From positions 995 through 64,994 of the forward strand of contig NZ_LMQB01000029.1 in assembly GCF_001424045.1 (NCBI RefSeq): a DNA stretch of 64,000 bases, written 5' to 3'. Below the pieces are notes generated by a model. That model was not told where the DNA came from, did no database searches, and saw only the letters and a list, made by a program, of their open reading frames with translations. A program made the translations under genes and the position numbers. Each line of letters opens with the position of its first letter. The first letter of the stretch is position 1. The stretch comes from Rhizobium sp. Leaf371 (lineage in GTDB: Bacteria > Pseudomonadota > Alphaproteobacteria > Rhizobiales > Rhizobiaceae). This document shows positions 46,413-54,351 of this stretch, in pieces.

Positions 46413-47237
46413 GTGAAGCACGAAAAACAGGATCAGGGCGTCGGCATGGACATGGCAGGGTCCGGCGTGTCCATTCTCTCGGTCACCCAGGCGACGTCCG
46501 CGACGTTTACGGACCTGTATTTTACACAGACCTTCCTCTTTTTCATCGAAACCGGATCGAAGCGGGTGAAATGCCCGACGAACGGGGAGGTGATCGGCGA
46601 GGCGGGGGACGTGTTGATTTTCCCGCCCGGCTCCGTGGTGACCCTCGAAAATCGGCCGATCCTCAAGGCGCGCTACCGGGCCGATGGCGTGTGTTTTCCC
46701 CATGATCTGGTCGATAGGGTTTTTGCCGACCAGCCGCAGCGCGCCACTTCGCCGGGCATTCAGGTGCTGCGCGCCGCGGCGCATCGGCCGTCGGAGATTC
46801 TCGATCTCATCAAGGACACGCTCGGCAGGGACGACCTGCCGCCGGCCATCCGGCAGCATCGGTTTCTGGAACCCCTGATCTGGCTCCGCCAGAAGGGGGT
46901 ACACCTGCCGAAGCGGGGTGAGGAGCAGCCCTGGGGCAAGGTGCGGCGGCTGATCGAGACGGACCTCGGCCATCCCTGGCGGGTGGCAGAGGTCGCCGGA
47001 CACTTTGCCATGAGCGAGGCGAGCTTTCGCCGATGGCTGGCGCGATCGGGGCCCGGTTTCGCCCGGATCCTGTTCAACACCCGCCTCGAGAAGGGCCTGA
47101 CCCTGCTGCAGTCGACGGATCTTCCGATCTCGCAGATCGCGCTGGACTGCGGCTTCAAAACCCCGTCGCATTTTTCCGACTCCTTTCGAAAAAGGTTCGG
47201 CATTACGCCGCGCATGATCCGATTTGCGGAGGAATGA
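46413..47237 (+). CDS. AraC-family transcriptional regulator
   Basis: About 274 residues. The N-terminal about 150 residues are a cupin-like sensing region (GEAGDVLIFPPGSVVTLENR), and the C-terminal AraC HTH is clear (AEVAGHFAMSEASFRRWLAR; second HTH ISQIALDCGFKTPSHFSDSF and the FRKRFGITPR ending). I take the GTG at 46413 with AAGGG upstream as start; an ATG at 46341 is the alternative. It resembles the acid/virulence GadX/InvF-like AraC group. Being downstream of the hydantoin operon, or upstream of the PEBP gene, it could regulate either. Confidence 0.8.
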   Translation: MKHEKQDQGVGMDMAGSGVSILSVTQATSATFTDLYFTQTFLFFIETGSKRVKCPTNGEVIGEAGDVLIFPPGSVVTLENRPILKARYRADGVCFPHDLVDRVFADQPQRATSPGIQVLRAAAHRPSEILDLIKDTLGRDDLPPAIRQHRFLEPLIWLRQKGVHLPKRGEEQPWGKVRRLIETDLGHPWRVAEVAGHFAMSEASFRRWLARSGPGFARILFNTRLEKGLTLLQSTDLPISQIALDCGFKTPSHFSDSFRKRFGITPRMIRFAEE

Positions 47238-47336
47238 TCGTTTTTCGATAGTCTTTGAGCGCTGGCCGGAAGCGCGACGACGGGCGGCGATCTATCGAAG
47301 ACAGCGTGATCAATCGTCTCGAAAGGACATATCATC

Positions 47337-47885
47337 ATGCTGAAGACCGCTTCTCTCGCCGGCGTGCTGCTGGCAACCCTGATGGGCGCCACGGCCAGCG
47401 CGCAGGACTTCAAACTGTCCAGCACGTCCATTGCCGAAGGCGCGCAACTTGCCTCCGACTTCGTCTTCAAAGGCTTTGGATGCGACGGCGGCAACCGCTC
47501 GCCGCAACTGTCCTGGTCCGGCGCGCCGCAGGGCACGAAGAGCTTTGCGATCACCGCCTATGATCCGGACGCGCCGACCGGCTCGGGGTGGTGGCACTGG
47601 AACGTCGTGAACATCCCGGCCTCCGTGACCTCCCTCGCCCTGGGCGCGAGCGGGGGCAAGACAATGCCGGCAGGGGCGGTTGAGATCACCAATGATTACG
47701 GCGTGGCCGGCTTCGGCGGCGCCTGCCCGCCTCCCGGCGCCGTCCACCGCTACGTGTTCACGGTGCACGCCCTGTCGACGGAGCGTCTGGATCTGCCCGA
47801 CAACGCCAGCAATGCGCTGGCGGGCTTTATGATCGGCGCGAACACGATCGGCAGCGCACGCATGACGGCGGTCTATAGCCGCTGA
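47337..47885 (+). CDS. YbhB/YbcL-type PEBP (Raf-kinase-inhibitor-like) protein
   Basis: A 182-residue protein with a signal peptide (MLKTASLAGVLLATLMGATASA, cleavage near residue 22) and a phosphatidylethanolamine-binding-protein fold. The hallmark is YDPDAPTGSGWWHWNVVNIP, followed by the CPPPGAVHRYVFTVHAL segment that forms the anion-binding pocket. Bacterial homologues are periplasmic or cytoplasmic, of poorly known role. AAAGGA precedes the start. Single gene in its own right, after the AraC regulator. Confidence 0.9.
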   Translation: MLKTASLAGVLLATLMGATASAQDFKLSSTSIAEGAQLASDFVFKGFGCDGGNRSPQLSWSGAPQGTKSFAITAYDPDAPTGSGWWHWNVVNIPASVTSLALGASGGKTMPAGAVEITNDYGVAGFGGACPPPGAVHRYVFTVHALSTERLDLPDNASNALAGFMIGANTIGSARMTAVYSR

Positions 47886-47943
47886 GACGAGGATCGCGGG
47901 CGGGGACCGTCGATGAGGCACCATCGACGGCCCTGGCCGGCCG

Positions 47944-48354
47944 CTAATGATAGTCCGGCAGGCTGGCGAACAGTCTTTCCACGGCGGAGGCCAGGGTTTC
48001 CGTGGGGTTGGCGGCGCAGTAGGTTCGGACATGGCGCAGGATGGAGGCTTCCGAGACGGTGGCGATGTCGCGCTGCCGTGACGGATCGCCGACGGGGTCC
48101 GCATTCGAACCGCTGATGAAGCCGGAGCTCCAGGCCGTGACGATGCGATCGAAATGGGCGTCGCCGAGCATTTCGATGGTGGCCGCGCAGGAACTGGCGC
48201 CGATCCCGACATCGCTCGGCGCGTGCGCCGCAAAGCTGCCGATGGCGTAGCTCATGCCGATCAGGACCGTCAGGCCGCCGGCAGCCCGCTTGAGCCGCAG
48301 CCCTGGCAGGCGGCGTTTGGCAGGCGGTTTCTGATCATTGAACGTGTCGGTCAT
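47944..48354 (-). CDS. HdeA-like small exported protein
   Basis: A 136-residue protein: charged N-terminus, one hydrophobic segment (GGLTVLIGMSYAIGSFAAHA) that acts as signal anchor or signal peptide, then a small domain with two cysteines (SSCAATIEML and RTYCAANPTETLASAV) and W..GFISGSN between. The C-x-W-x-G-x-N-x-C-x-NP pattern resembles HdeA/HdeB-type acid chaperones and related periplasmic proteins. The ATG at 48352-48354 with GGAG upstream is preferred over a start 21 codons earlier. Convergent with the PEBP gene. Role in envelope acid stress is a guess from the pattern. Confidence 0.65.
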   Translation of the reverse strand: MTDTFNDQKPPAKRRLPGLRLKRAAGGLTVLIGMSYAIGSFAAHAPSDVGIGASSCAATIEMLGDAHFDRIVTAWSSGFISGSNADPVGDPSRQRDIATVSEASILRHVRTYCAANPTETLASAVERLFASLPDYH

Positions 48355-48797
48355 AGCGTTTCTCCAAGCCCGATATGACGCTTGGAAGATGAACCGGGAC
48401 TGAATCCGGGGGGACATCGAGGGTTTACACCCGATCGGCGGCGGCGGGCTTGCGTCCTCCGCCCTGTCTTAAACGGGCATGTCTTACGCGGGCGAAACCG
48501 ATCGGGATCGCCGCACGTCTTTCCTTACAGGCCGCGCACTGTTCGACCGGTTGCGCGTGCGGTCCGCGACGGTTCCGGGCCGGGACTTCCGTCCCGTCCG
48601 GCATCAGACCTTGGTCGGGCGGGGACGGTCTTTGGTTGGATGCCGGCCCGCAAATGGAACCTTGGGCATCGCAGAGGCTTCAACCGGAACCCCTATAATG
48701 GGGCATGGCAGGATGAGACGGCGTTCCCGGTGTAGTCCAAGCACGGCTGCGGGACGTAGGATGGCAAAGATCAGGATGCGCCGGGATCCGGAGAGAG
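48355..48797. other. Intergenic region with promoter-like box
   Basis: About 440 bases with no supported gene on either strand; GC-rich open frames are shadows or noise. A TATAAT hexamer at 48694-48699, framed by CCCC and GGGG, lies about 100 bases before the Gly-rich gene; its -35 box is poor. It is a weak promoter candidate. Confidence 0.3.
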
Positions 48798-49301
48798 ATG
48801 ATGAACCGAAATCTGTATCTTGTCGGCATGCTGGGTTGTCTTCTGGCCGTGGCCCCTGTTCGTTTCGCGCTGGACAGCGCGGTCTCGTTCGACGCTGCCG
48901 CGACCTTTGCCAAGGACGGTAACAATGGCGGCGGGAATGGTGGCGGCAACGGGGGCGGGAACGGCGGAGGCAATGGCGGGAACGGGAACGGGAACGGGAA
49001 TGGCGGCGGGAACGGCGGTGGTCGGGGCAATAGCGGCGCGGCGGGCAGCAGGACCGGAGGAAACAGCAATGCGGAAGCCGGTCCTTCCACCCGGGCGCCG
49101 GCCACCAGCCTCCCGGCCTTCACGAGGCCGGAGGATGACGGGACCGATGGTCTGGCCTTAAGCGTTCGCCACCGCAACGGATTTCGGGAACAGCTCGCCC
49201 GTGGGCGCTACGTGATGCGCGACGCGCAGGGTCGCATCGTCGTCGATCGCCGCGCGACGCGCGCGGATCGCGACCGGTTGAGGCGGCTGGCGGCCCGGTG
49301 A
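48798..49301 (+). CDS. Gly/Asn-rich secreted protein
   Basis: A 167-residue protein with a signal-peptide-like N-terminus (LVGMLGCLLAVAPVRF), a low-complexity tract of about 40 residues built from GGGN, GN and NG units, a Ser/Thr/Pro linker, and a short conserved C-terminal module (RHRNGFREQLARGRYVMRDA, then RIVVDRRATRADRDRLRRL) that I have seen in many rhizobial proteins of unknown role. Probably cell-surface or periplasmic. The repetitive DNA at about 48925-49035 is coding, not a CRISPR or satellite. Start at 48798 with GGAGAG upstream. Confidence 0.7.
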   Translation: MMNRNLYLVGMLGCLLAVAPVRFALDSAVSFDAAATFAKDGNNGGGNGGGNGGGNGGGNGGNGNGNGNGGGNGGGRGNSGAAGSRTGGNSNAEAGPSTRAPATSLPAFTRPEDDGTDGLALSVRHRNGFREQLARGRYVMRDAQGRIVVDRRATRADRDRLRRLAAR

Positions 49302-49347
49302 TGTCAGAGGCGACGGTTGCGGCGACGGTCGATCCGCCCCACCGTCA

Positions 49348-49998
49348 TCAGCGGGAAAGATGCGCATCCCGCATGGCAAGCGCTGCCTCGGTGCGGTTCT
49401 TCACGTTCAGTTTCACGAAGATCCGCGTCATATGATGCTTGATGGTCTTTTCGTGCAGGTTCAGGTCGCGCGCGACCATCTTGTTGCTGAGACCGGAGGC
49501 GACGAGCTTCAGCACGTCCTGCTCCCGCGCCGTCAGGCTGGCCAGCGCGTCCTGATCGGCGGGCTTGGCATGCGCTTCGGTCATGTCGGCGACCAGCTTG
49601 AAGGAGAGCGCCGGCGCAATGTAGCTTTCGCCGGAATGGACGGTGCGGATGATCTCGGCCAGCGTGCGCGAGCCCACGCCCTTCAGCACGTAGCCCTTGG
49701 CGCCGCGCTGGATGGCGGTCTTCAGATCGTCAGCGCTTTCCGACACGGTCAGCATGATCAGAATGCGCGTCGGACAGTCTTCCAGGATCGGCTCGATCGC
49801 CTCCAGCCCGCCGCCGGGCAGCGAAATGTCGAGAAGCATGACGTCGGGGGCGCATTCGCGTGACAGCCGGACGGCGTCGGCGCTGCTGCTCCCCTCGCCG
49901 ACGATCCGAAAGCCGCCGATTTCATTGAGGCTGCGGCTGACCCCCTCGCGAAACAGCGGATGATCGTCCACCACGGCAATGCTGATCGTCTGCGTCAT
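49348..49998 (-). CDS. NarL/FixJ-family response regulator
   Basis: A 216-residue two-component regulator: receiver domain (DD at 11-12, phospho-acceptor D57 in VMLLDISLPG, conserved Lys in YVLKG) and LuxR HTH (about 150-210; LTAREQDVLKLVASGLSNKMV and KTIKHHMTRIFVKLNVKNRT). Its ATG overlaps the stop of the kinase gene by ATGA, so it is the cognate partner. Regulon unknown; the nearby Gly-rich and DUF1236 envelope genes are candidates. Confidence 0.93.
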   Translation of the reverse strand: MTQTISIAVVDDHPLFREGVSRSLNEIGGFRIVGEGSSSADAVRLSRECAPDVMLLDISLPGGGLEAIEPILEDCPTRILIMLTVSESADDLKTAIQRGAKGYVLKGVGSRTLAEIIRTVHSGESYIAPALSFKLVADMTEAHAKPADQDALASLTAREQDVLKLVASGLSNKMVARDLNLHEKTIKHHMTRIFVKLNVKNRTEAALAMRDAHLSR

Positions 49999-51431
49999 AT
50001 CTGTTCCCCCTCCTCCAGCGCGAGGCGCATCGTGACAATGGTGCCTTGCGGCGTGGCCTGTATATTGAACTGACCGCCAAGGCTTTCAATCCGTTCGCGC
50101 AGGCCCGCAAGCCCGAGACTTCTCGGCTGGACCGCGGACGGGTCGAACCCCGCCCCCTGGTCGGCCGTCTCAACCGTTACCGTCCTCCCGGTTACATCGA
50201 GCCGCACGCTCTGCCCCTTGGCATGCGCATGCCGATAGCCGTTGTTGAGCGTTTCCTGCACGAACCGGTAGACGCAGATCCGCATGGCCGTGGAGAGCGC
50301 TGGCAGCTCGGCCGGCGTCTCCTGCACCAGCGCCACCCGCGCGCCCGTGCGCTGGCGATAGGCGCGGACGGCGCGCTCGACGACCTCGTGAACCCCGAGC
50401 GCCTCGATATCGGGAAGGACGAGGCCGGTGCAGATGCTGCGGATCTCGCGCATGGCCTCGTCGAGACTGTCCTTGATCGCGGTGATCTCCTGCTCTCGTC
50501 GACCGCGCGATACCGAGGGATCGAGCAGCACCTCGCTGTCGATGCGCAGCCCGGCAAAGGCCACCAGTTGCGCCGGCCCGTCATGCAAGTCGGCCCCGAC
50601 GCGGCGGAGAAAATTCTCGTTGAGCGCGGCGGTGCGCTGCGAGGCGCGTTGCACGCGGGCGCTCAGCGCCTTGTTCTGGGCGAGAAGCGTGGAGAGTTCC
50701 GAAATCCGGTCGGCAAGCGCCACGCGCTGGCGCTCGATCGTCCGGTTGCCGCGAAACACGATGAGCGAGAGGACGCTGAAGAACAGCAGGGTCACCAGAA
50801 TGACCGCGGCCCATGTGGAAAACCGGGCCGTCCGGATATCGTTTTCGAACTCGTTGGACACTTCGTAGAATTCGAGAACGGCGACGATTTCGCCGGACCA
50901 GGGCTGCAGCACCGGATTGTAGATCTCCAGGAGCCGCTTGCCCGTCGCCTTCTCCGCCAGGCTCTCCGGGTCGTCCGCATGGTCGAAATGCGCGACGATG
51001 GCGCCGGAAAAGGCGCGCTGCAGATCGGCGCTCGGCGCGAATGTGCGGCCCATCAGCGCCTTGTCGTTGGAGTACAGCACGGTGCCGTCCTTGCGCCACA
51101 GCCGGAACGAGATCAGCCGCTGTCCGAGCGCGCCCTGGCTCAGGGTCTCGTCCAGCGCCCGCTCCACGGTTTCGTCCAGCGCGACGGTGGTCTTCAGATC
51201 GGGAAGGATCGGCGCGATGATGCTGTCGACATAGAGCGCGGTTGCCGCGGCGGAATTGCGGGTCACGGTCGCTTCGATCAGGTTGGTGACGAAGGCCCCC
51301 ACGAGCGCGATCGCAACAAGGGCCACCGCCCCGCCGGCGATGAAGAACTGCCGCGCGAGCGACTGCGCATTCCAGCGATCGGTCATTTTCCGGATCTGGT
51401 CCCGGATGGTGCTGTGCGTGTATCGGCGCAT
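49995..51431 (-). CDS. Membrane sensor kinase, HisKA_3 type
   Basis: A 478-residue kinase: TM helix 1 (about 31-50), periplasmic sensor of about 155 residues (sCache-like; LISFRLWRKDGTVLYSND and YNPVLQPWSGEIVAVLEFYE are typical), TM helix 2 (207-226), a coiled coil with HisKA_3 domain (H283 in VGADLHDGPAQLV) and a HATPase_c with short N-box (FVQETLNNGYRHAHA) and G boxes. AGGA precedes the ATG. It phosphorylates the overlapping NarL-type regulator. Ligand unknown. Confidence 0.92.
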   Translation of the reverse strand: MRRYTHSTIRDQIRKMTDRWNAQSLARQFFIAGGAVALVAIALVGAFVTNLIEATVTRNSAAATALYVDSIIAPILPDLKTTVALDETVERALDETLSQGALGQRLISFRLWRKDGTVLYSNDKALMGRTFAPSADLQRAFSGAIVAHFDHADDPESLAEKATGKRLLEIYNPVLQPWSGEIVAVLEFYEVSNEFENDIRTARFSTWAAVILVTLLFFSVLSLIVFRGNRTIERQRVALADRISELSTLLAQNKALSARVQRASQRTAALNENFLRRVGADLHDGPAQLVAFAGLRIDSEVLLDPSVSRGRREQEITAIKDSLDEAMREIRSICTGLVLPDIEALGVHEVVERAVRAYRQRTGARVALVQETPAELPALSTAMRICVYRFVQETLNNGYRHAHAKGQSVRLDVTGRTVTVETADQGAGFDPSAVQPRSLGLAGLRERIESLGGQFNIQATPQGTIVTMRLALEEGEQI

Positions 51432-51650
51432 GGGTCCTCAACATCCGCCGGCGGCGGCCGTCATGTCAGTGGACGATTACATGGAATGCGGTCGTCCCAA
51501 GGCAAGCGCAAGCATCTCCCACGCGATATCTGTTCGCAGCAGCGCCCGTGGGACCAAAGTCGGAGGCCGGAGGGCAAAGGTCTGAGTGGCGGAACGGGGT
51601 GGTGCGAACCCCGTTGAGGGGCATCGCAACGACCAGAAAGGATGGATCTC

Positions 51651-52055
51651 ATGAAAAATCTCCTCATCGTCACGACCGCTCTCTTCGGCCTCGCCGGCGG
51701 CTTTGCCGGCACAGCCCAGGCGCAGGAGGGCACGGTGACCGGTGCCGCCGGCGGCGCGGTTACGGGTGCCGTCGTCGGAGGCCCGGTCGGGGCCGTCGTC
51801 GGTGGTGCCGTCGGCGCCATTGCCGGCACGGCCATCGATCCGCCGCCGGCGCGCGTCGTGCAGTATGTCGAAAGCCAGCCCATGCCCGAACAGCATGTCA
51901 GCATCCAGCAGGACATCGTCGTCGGCAAACCGCTCCCGCGCGAGGTCGTGCTGACCCCGGTCGCCGACGACCCGACCTATGCCTATACCGTCGTCAACGA
52001 ACGCCGGGTCATCGTCGACCCGCAGACCTACACCGTGGTTCAGGTCGTCGAATAA
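51651..52055 (+). CDS. DUF1236-family envelope protein
   Basis: A 134-residue secreted protein: signal peptide MKNLLIVTTALFGLAGGFAG ending near AQA, a Gly/Ala/Val-rich segment (AVVGGPVGAVVGGAVGAIAG) like a glycine-zipper, and the DUF1236 module with VLTPVADDPTYAYTVVNERR and VIVDPQTYTVVQVVE. GAAAGG sits well before this ATG, not before the earlier one. About 65% alike to the second DUF1236 gene at 56480. Probably periplasmic or outer-membrane associated, perhaps stress-related. Confidence 0.88.
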   Translation: MKNLLIVTTALFGLAGGFAGTAQAQEGTVTGAAGGAVTGAVVGGPVGAVVGGAVGAIAGTAIDPPPARVVQYVESQPMPEQHVSIQQDIVVGKPLPREVVLTPVADDPTYAYTVVNERRVIVDPQTYTVVQVVE

Positions 52056-52092
52056 ACGCACCTGATCGCCTCGTCTCCCCGCCGCCGTTGAA

Positions 52093-52129
52093 CCCCTGCG
52101 GGCGGCGGGAACCCCCTGCGGGCGGCGGG
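52093..52129. repeat. Tandem 17-bp GC-rich repeat
   Basis: CCCCTGCGGGCGGCGGG occurs at 52093-52109 and again at 52113-52129, period 20. With the preceding CCCGCCGCC it can form a GC-rich hairpin after the DUF1236 gene, but no T-run follows. It may be a weak transcription stop or simple slippage. Confidence 0.45.
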
Positions 52130-52170
52130 GAAACGAGCGCGGACCAACCTTTTGAGAAAGCAGACCTGTC

Positions 52171-52416
52171 ATGGCCAAGGACGAGAAAAAAGACCCGTTT
52201 CAGGAGATCGAGAAGTTCCATCTCCTGCACGAGGCGCAACTTCTGGCGCTGGTCGCCACCTTCGAGCAGACAGGGACGCTGAAGGGCGACCACTACAAGG
52301 CCAATGTGCTCGCGCTCTCCGAAACCTTGAAAGGCACGCCGAATTATGGCGTCGCCGACGCGCTCGTCGCCTTTTCCAGCCAGCTCGGCACCGACAAGGC
52401 TGCGGTTCGTAAGTAA
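52171..52416 (+). CDS. Small hypothetical protein
   Basis: An 81-residue soluble, charged, probably helical protein (DPFQEIEKFHLLHEAQLLAL, DALVAFSSQLGTDKAAV). No family recognised. GAGAAAG lies upstream of the ATG. It ends 48 bases before the convergent end of the GGDEF/EAL gene. Codon pattern fits the surrounding genes, supporting real coding. Confidence 0.65.
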   Translation: MAKDEKKDPFQEIEKFHLLHEAQLLALVATFEQTGTLKGDHYKANVLALSETLKGTPNYGVADALVAFSSQLGTDKAAVRK

Positions 52417-52464
52417 CCGCCGACGCTTTTCCGTCTCCGGCGCACCGGCGCTCACCCTGTCACA

Positions 52465-54351
52465 TCAGGCCGCATGCTGCCGGCCTGCGCCGGCAAGGTT
52501 CAGGATCTTTTCCACCTCGCCGCGCGAACAGGGTCTGTGGAACAGGAACCCCTGGAGCTGGTCGCAACCGACCGCCTTCAGGATATCGTGCTGCACCACA
52601 TCCTCGACGCCTTCCGCCGTGATGGTCAAGCCCATGGCCAGTCCGAGGCTGACGATCGATCGGATCATCCTGTCGGCATCCGGCTTGGTGGTCAGCGCGC
52701 TGACGAAGGAGCGGTCGATCTTGAGCTTGTGGAAATTGAGGCGCGAGAGATAGCCGATGCTGGCATAACCGCTGCCGAAATCATCGAGCGCGAACCGGAA
52801 TCCGGCGAGCCGCAGCACCTCGACCTGGGCAAGGAACGAGGCAGTATCGTTCGTCATGGCCGTCTCGGTGATCTCGAACTCGATCTTGTCCGGCATGACC
52901 CCCATGTCGCGCGCAAGCGTCAGTACGGTCGCGGCGAAATCCGGCTTGGCGAACTGCAGAACGGAGAGGTTGATCGAGGTGGTAACGTCAGGCCACGCCC
53001 GCGCGTCCGCAAAGGCCGTTCTCAGAACCCAGTCGCCGAGTTCGCCCATCAGGCCGTTCTTCTCGGCGATCGGCACGAAGATGTCCGGCGAAATCGGGCC
53101 ATAACCGTCATGCTGCCAGCGCAGCAGCGCCTCGACGCCGGTCACCGTCTTGCCGTCGATGCACATCAGCGGCTGGTAGAAGAGACAGAGCCCGTCCGTC
53201 TCGATGGCGGCTTTGAGGTCGCGCGCCATCATCTGGTCGTGCAGGAAGATCCGGTCGAGATCGGGATCGAAGGCGCGGGCGACGCCGCGGCCCGCATCCT
53301 TGGCGACGTAAAGCGCGACGTCCGCCTGGCGCATGAGCTCGGGCAGATCGGTCTCCGCGCCGTCGCTCTCGCGGGAATAGCCGATGGAAAACGGCACCGG
53401 CAGATGATGCGCGCCCGTGACGAACGGCGCCTCGGCCATGGCAAGCACGCGGGCCAGCAGCGGTTCGAGCCGCGCCGTCTCGCAGACGATGGCGAACTCG
53501 TCCCCGCCCAGACGGGCGACGAAACCCTCGTCGAGGACCGCCGCAGACAGCCGCCGGGCGACCTCGCAGATCAAGAGATCGCCGACGCCATGGCCGTAGG
53601 TGTCGTTGACCCGCTTGAAGCGGTCGAGATCCAGATAGAGAAGCGCAAGCCTCGCGCCGCTCGCCCTCGCGCGGTCACGGGCCAGGTCGAACTGTTCCTG
53701 CAGCCCGGTGCGGTTCAAAAGCTTCGTCAGGGGATCGCGGCGGGCGGCCCGGTGGGCGGAGGCTTCGCTCGCTCGCAGCGCCTGGTTCAACGCCTCCAGC
53801 GCCTCGACCTGGGCCGCAAGTTCGCTCGCGATCCGGCTGTCGCTGGTCCAGCGGTTGACGAGCGTGGTCGCCATCTGGCGCACCTCGTCCGCATCGAAGG
53901 GTTTGACGAGATAGAACAGCCGGTCGAGCGTTCCCACCACGCCGGCGATCTCGGCCGGACGATGGTCGGAATAGCCCGTGACGATGACGATGTTGATGAC
54001 CGGCTCGATCGCCCGGATCTGCCGGGCGGCTTCGACGCCGTCGATGCCGGGCGGCATGCGTACGTCGAGAAACACGACGCCGAAGGGCTGACCGGCGGCC
54101 TTGGCCGCGCGCACGGCCTCGACGGCTTCTTCGCCCTGGCGGCAGGTGACGATCTCGTCGATGACGCCGATCCCGCCGGCCGCCGGCTCGTCGCCGAAGA
54201 GGTCGGCGGACAAGGCGTCGTAGTCGCTCGCCTCTTCGTCCCCGGCCGATGCGACGAGGTCGGCGAAGATCCGCCGGTAGGCATCGAGAATGCCCGCCTC
54301 GTCGTCGCAGATCAGGATCCGGCGTTTGCCGTGTGTCGGTGATACGGTCAT
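52465..54351 (-). CDS. REC-GGDEF-EAL c-di-GMP regulator
   Basis: A 628-residue response regulator: receiver domain (D16, D17; phospho-acceptor D96 in VVFLDVRMPPG; T125; K150 in LVKPFD), diguanylate cyclase domain (about 200-365; intact LGGDEF 281-286; RDPLTKLLNRTG lead) and phosphodiesterase domain (about 370-620; EAL 407-409; ENGLMGELG; DDFGSGYASIGYL). The receiver has about 35 extra residues between DD and D96. ATG at 54349-54351 overlaps the kinase stop (ATGA); the longer upstream frame is a shadow. Both c-di-GMP enzyme motifs are intact, so net activity may be set by phosphorylation. Confidence 0.92.
   Translation of the reverse strand: MTVSPTHGKRRILICDDEAGILDAYRRIFADLVASAGDEEASDYDALSADLFGDEPAAGGIGVIDEIVTCRQGEEAVEAVRAAKAAGQPFGVVFLDVRMPPGIDGVEAARQIRAIEPVINIVIVTGYSDHRPAEIAGVVGTLDRLFYLVKPFDADEVRQMATTLVNRWTSDSRIASELAAQVEALEALNQALRASEASAHRAARRDPLTKLLNRTGLQEQFDLARDRARASGARLALLYLDLDRFKRVNDTYGHGVGDLLICEVARRLSAAVLDEGFVARLGGDEFAIVCETARLEPLLARVLAMAEAPFVTGAHHLPVPFSIGYSRESDGAETDLPELMRQADVALYVAKDAGRGVARAFDPDLDRIFLHDQMMARDLKAAIETDGLCLFYQPLMCIDGKTVTGVEALLRWQHDGYGPISPDIFVPIAEKNGLMGELGDWVLRTAFADARAWPDVTTSINLSVLQFAKPDFAATVLTLARDMGVMPDKIEFEITETAMTNDTASFLAQVEVLRLAGFRFALDDFGSGYASIGYLSRLNFHKLKIDRSFVSALTTKPDADRMIRSIVSLGLAMGLTITAEGVEDVVQHDILKAVGCDQLQGFLFHRPCSRGEVEKILNLAGAGRQHAA

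Noticed and set aside
48925-49035. Tandem GGNGGC-like DNA repeat as possible CRISPR or satellite
   Set aside because: It encodes the Gly/Asn tract of a secreted protein and has no spacers.
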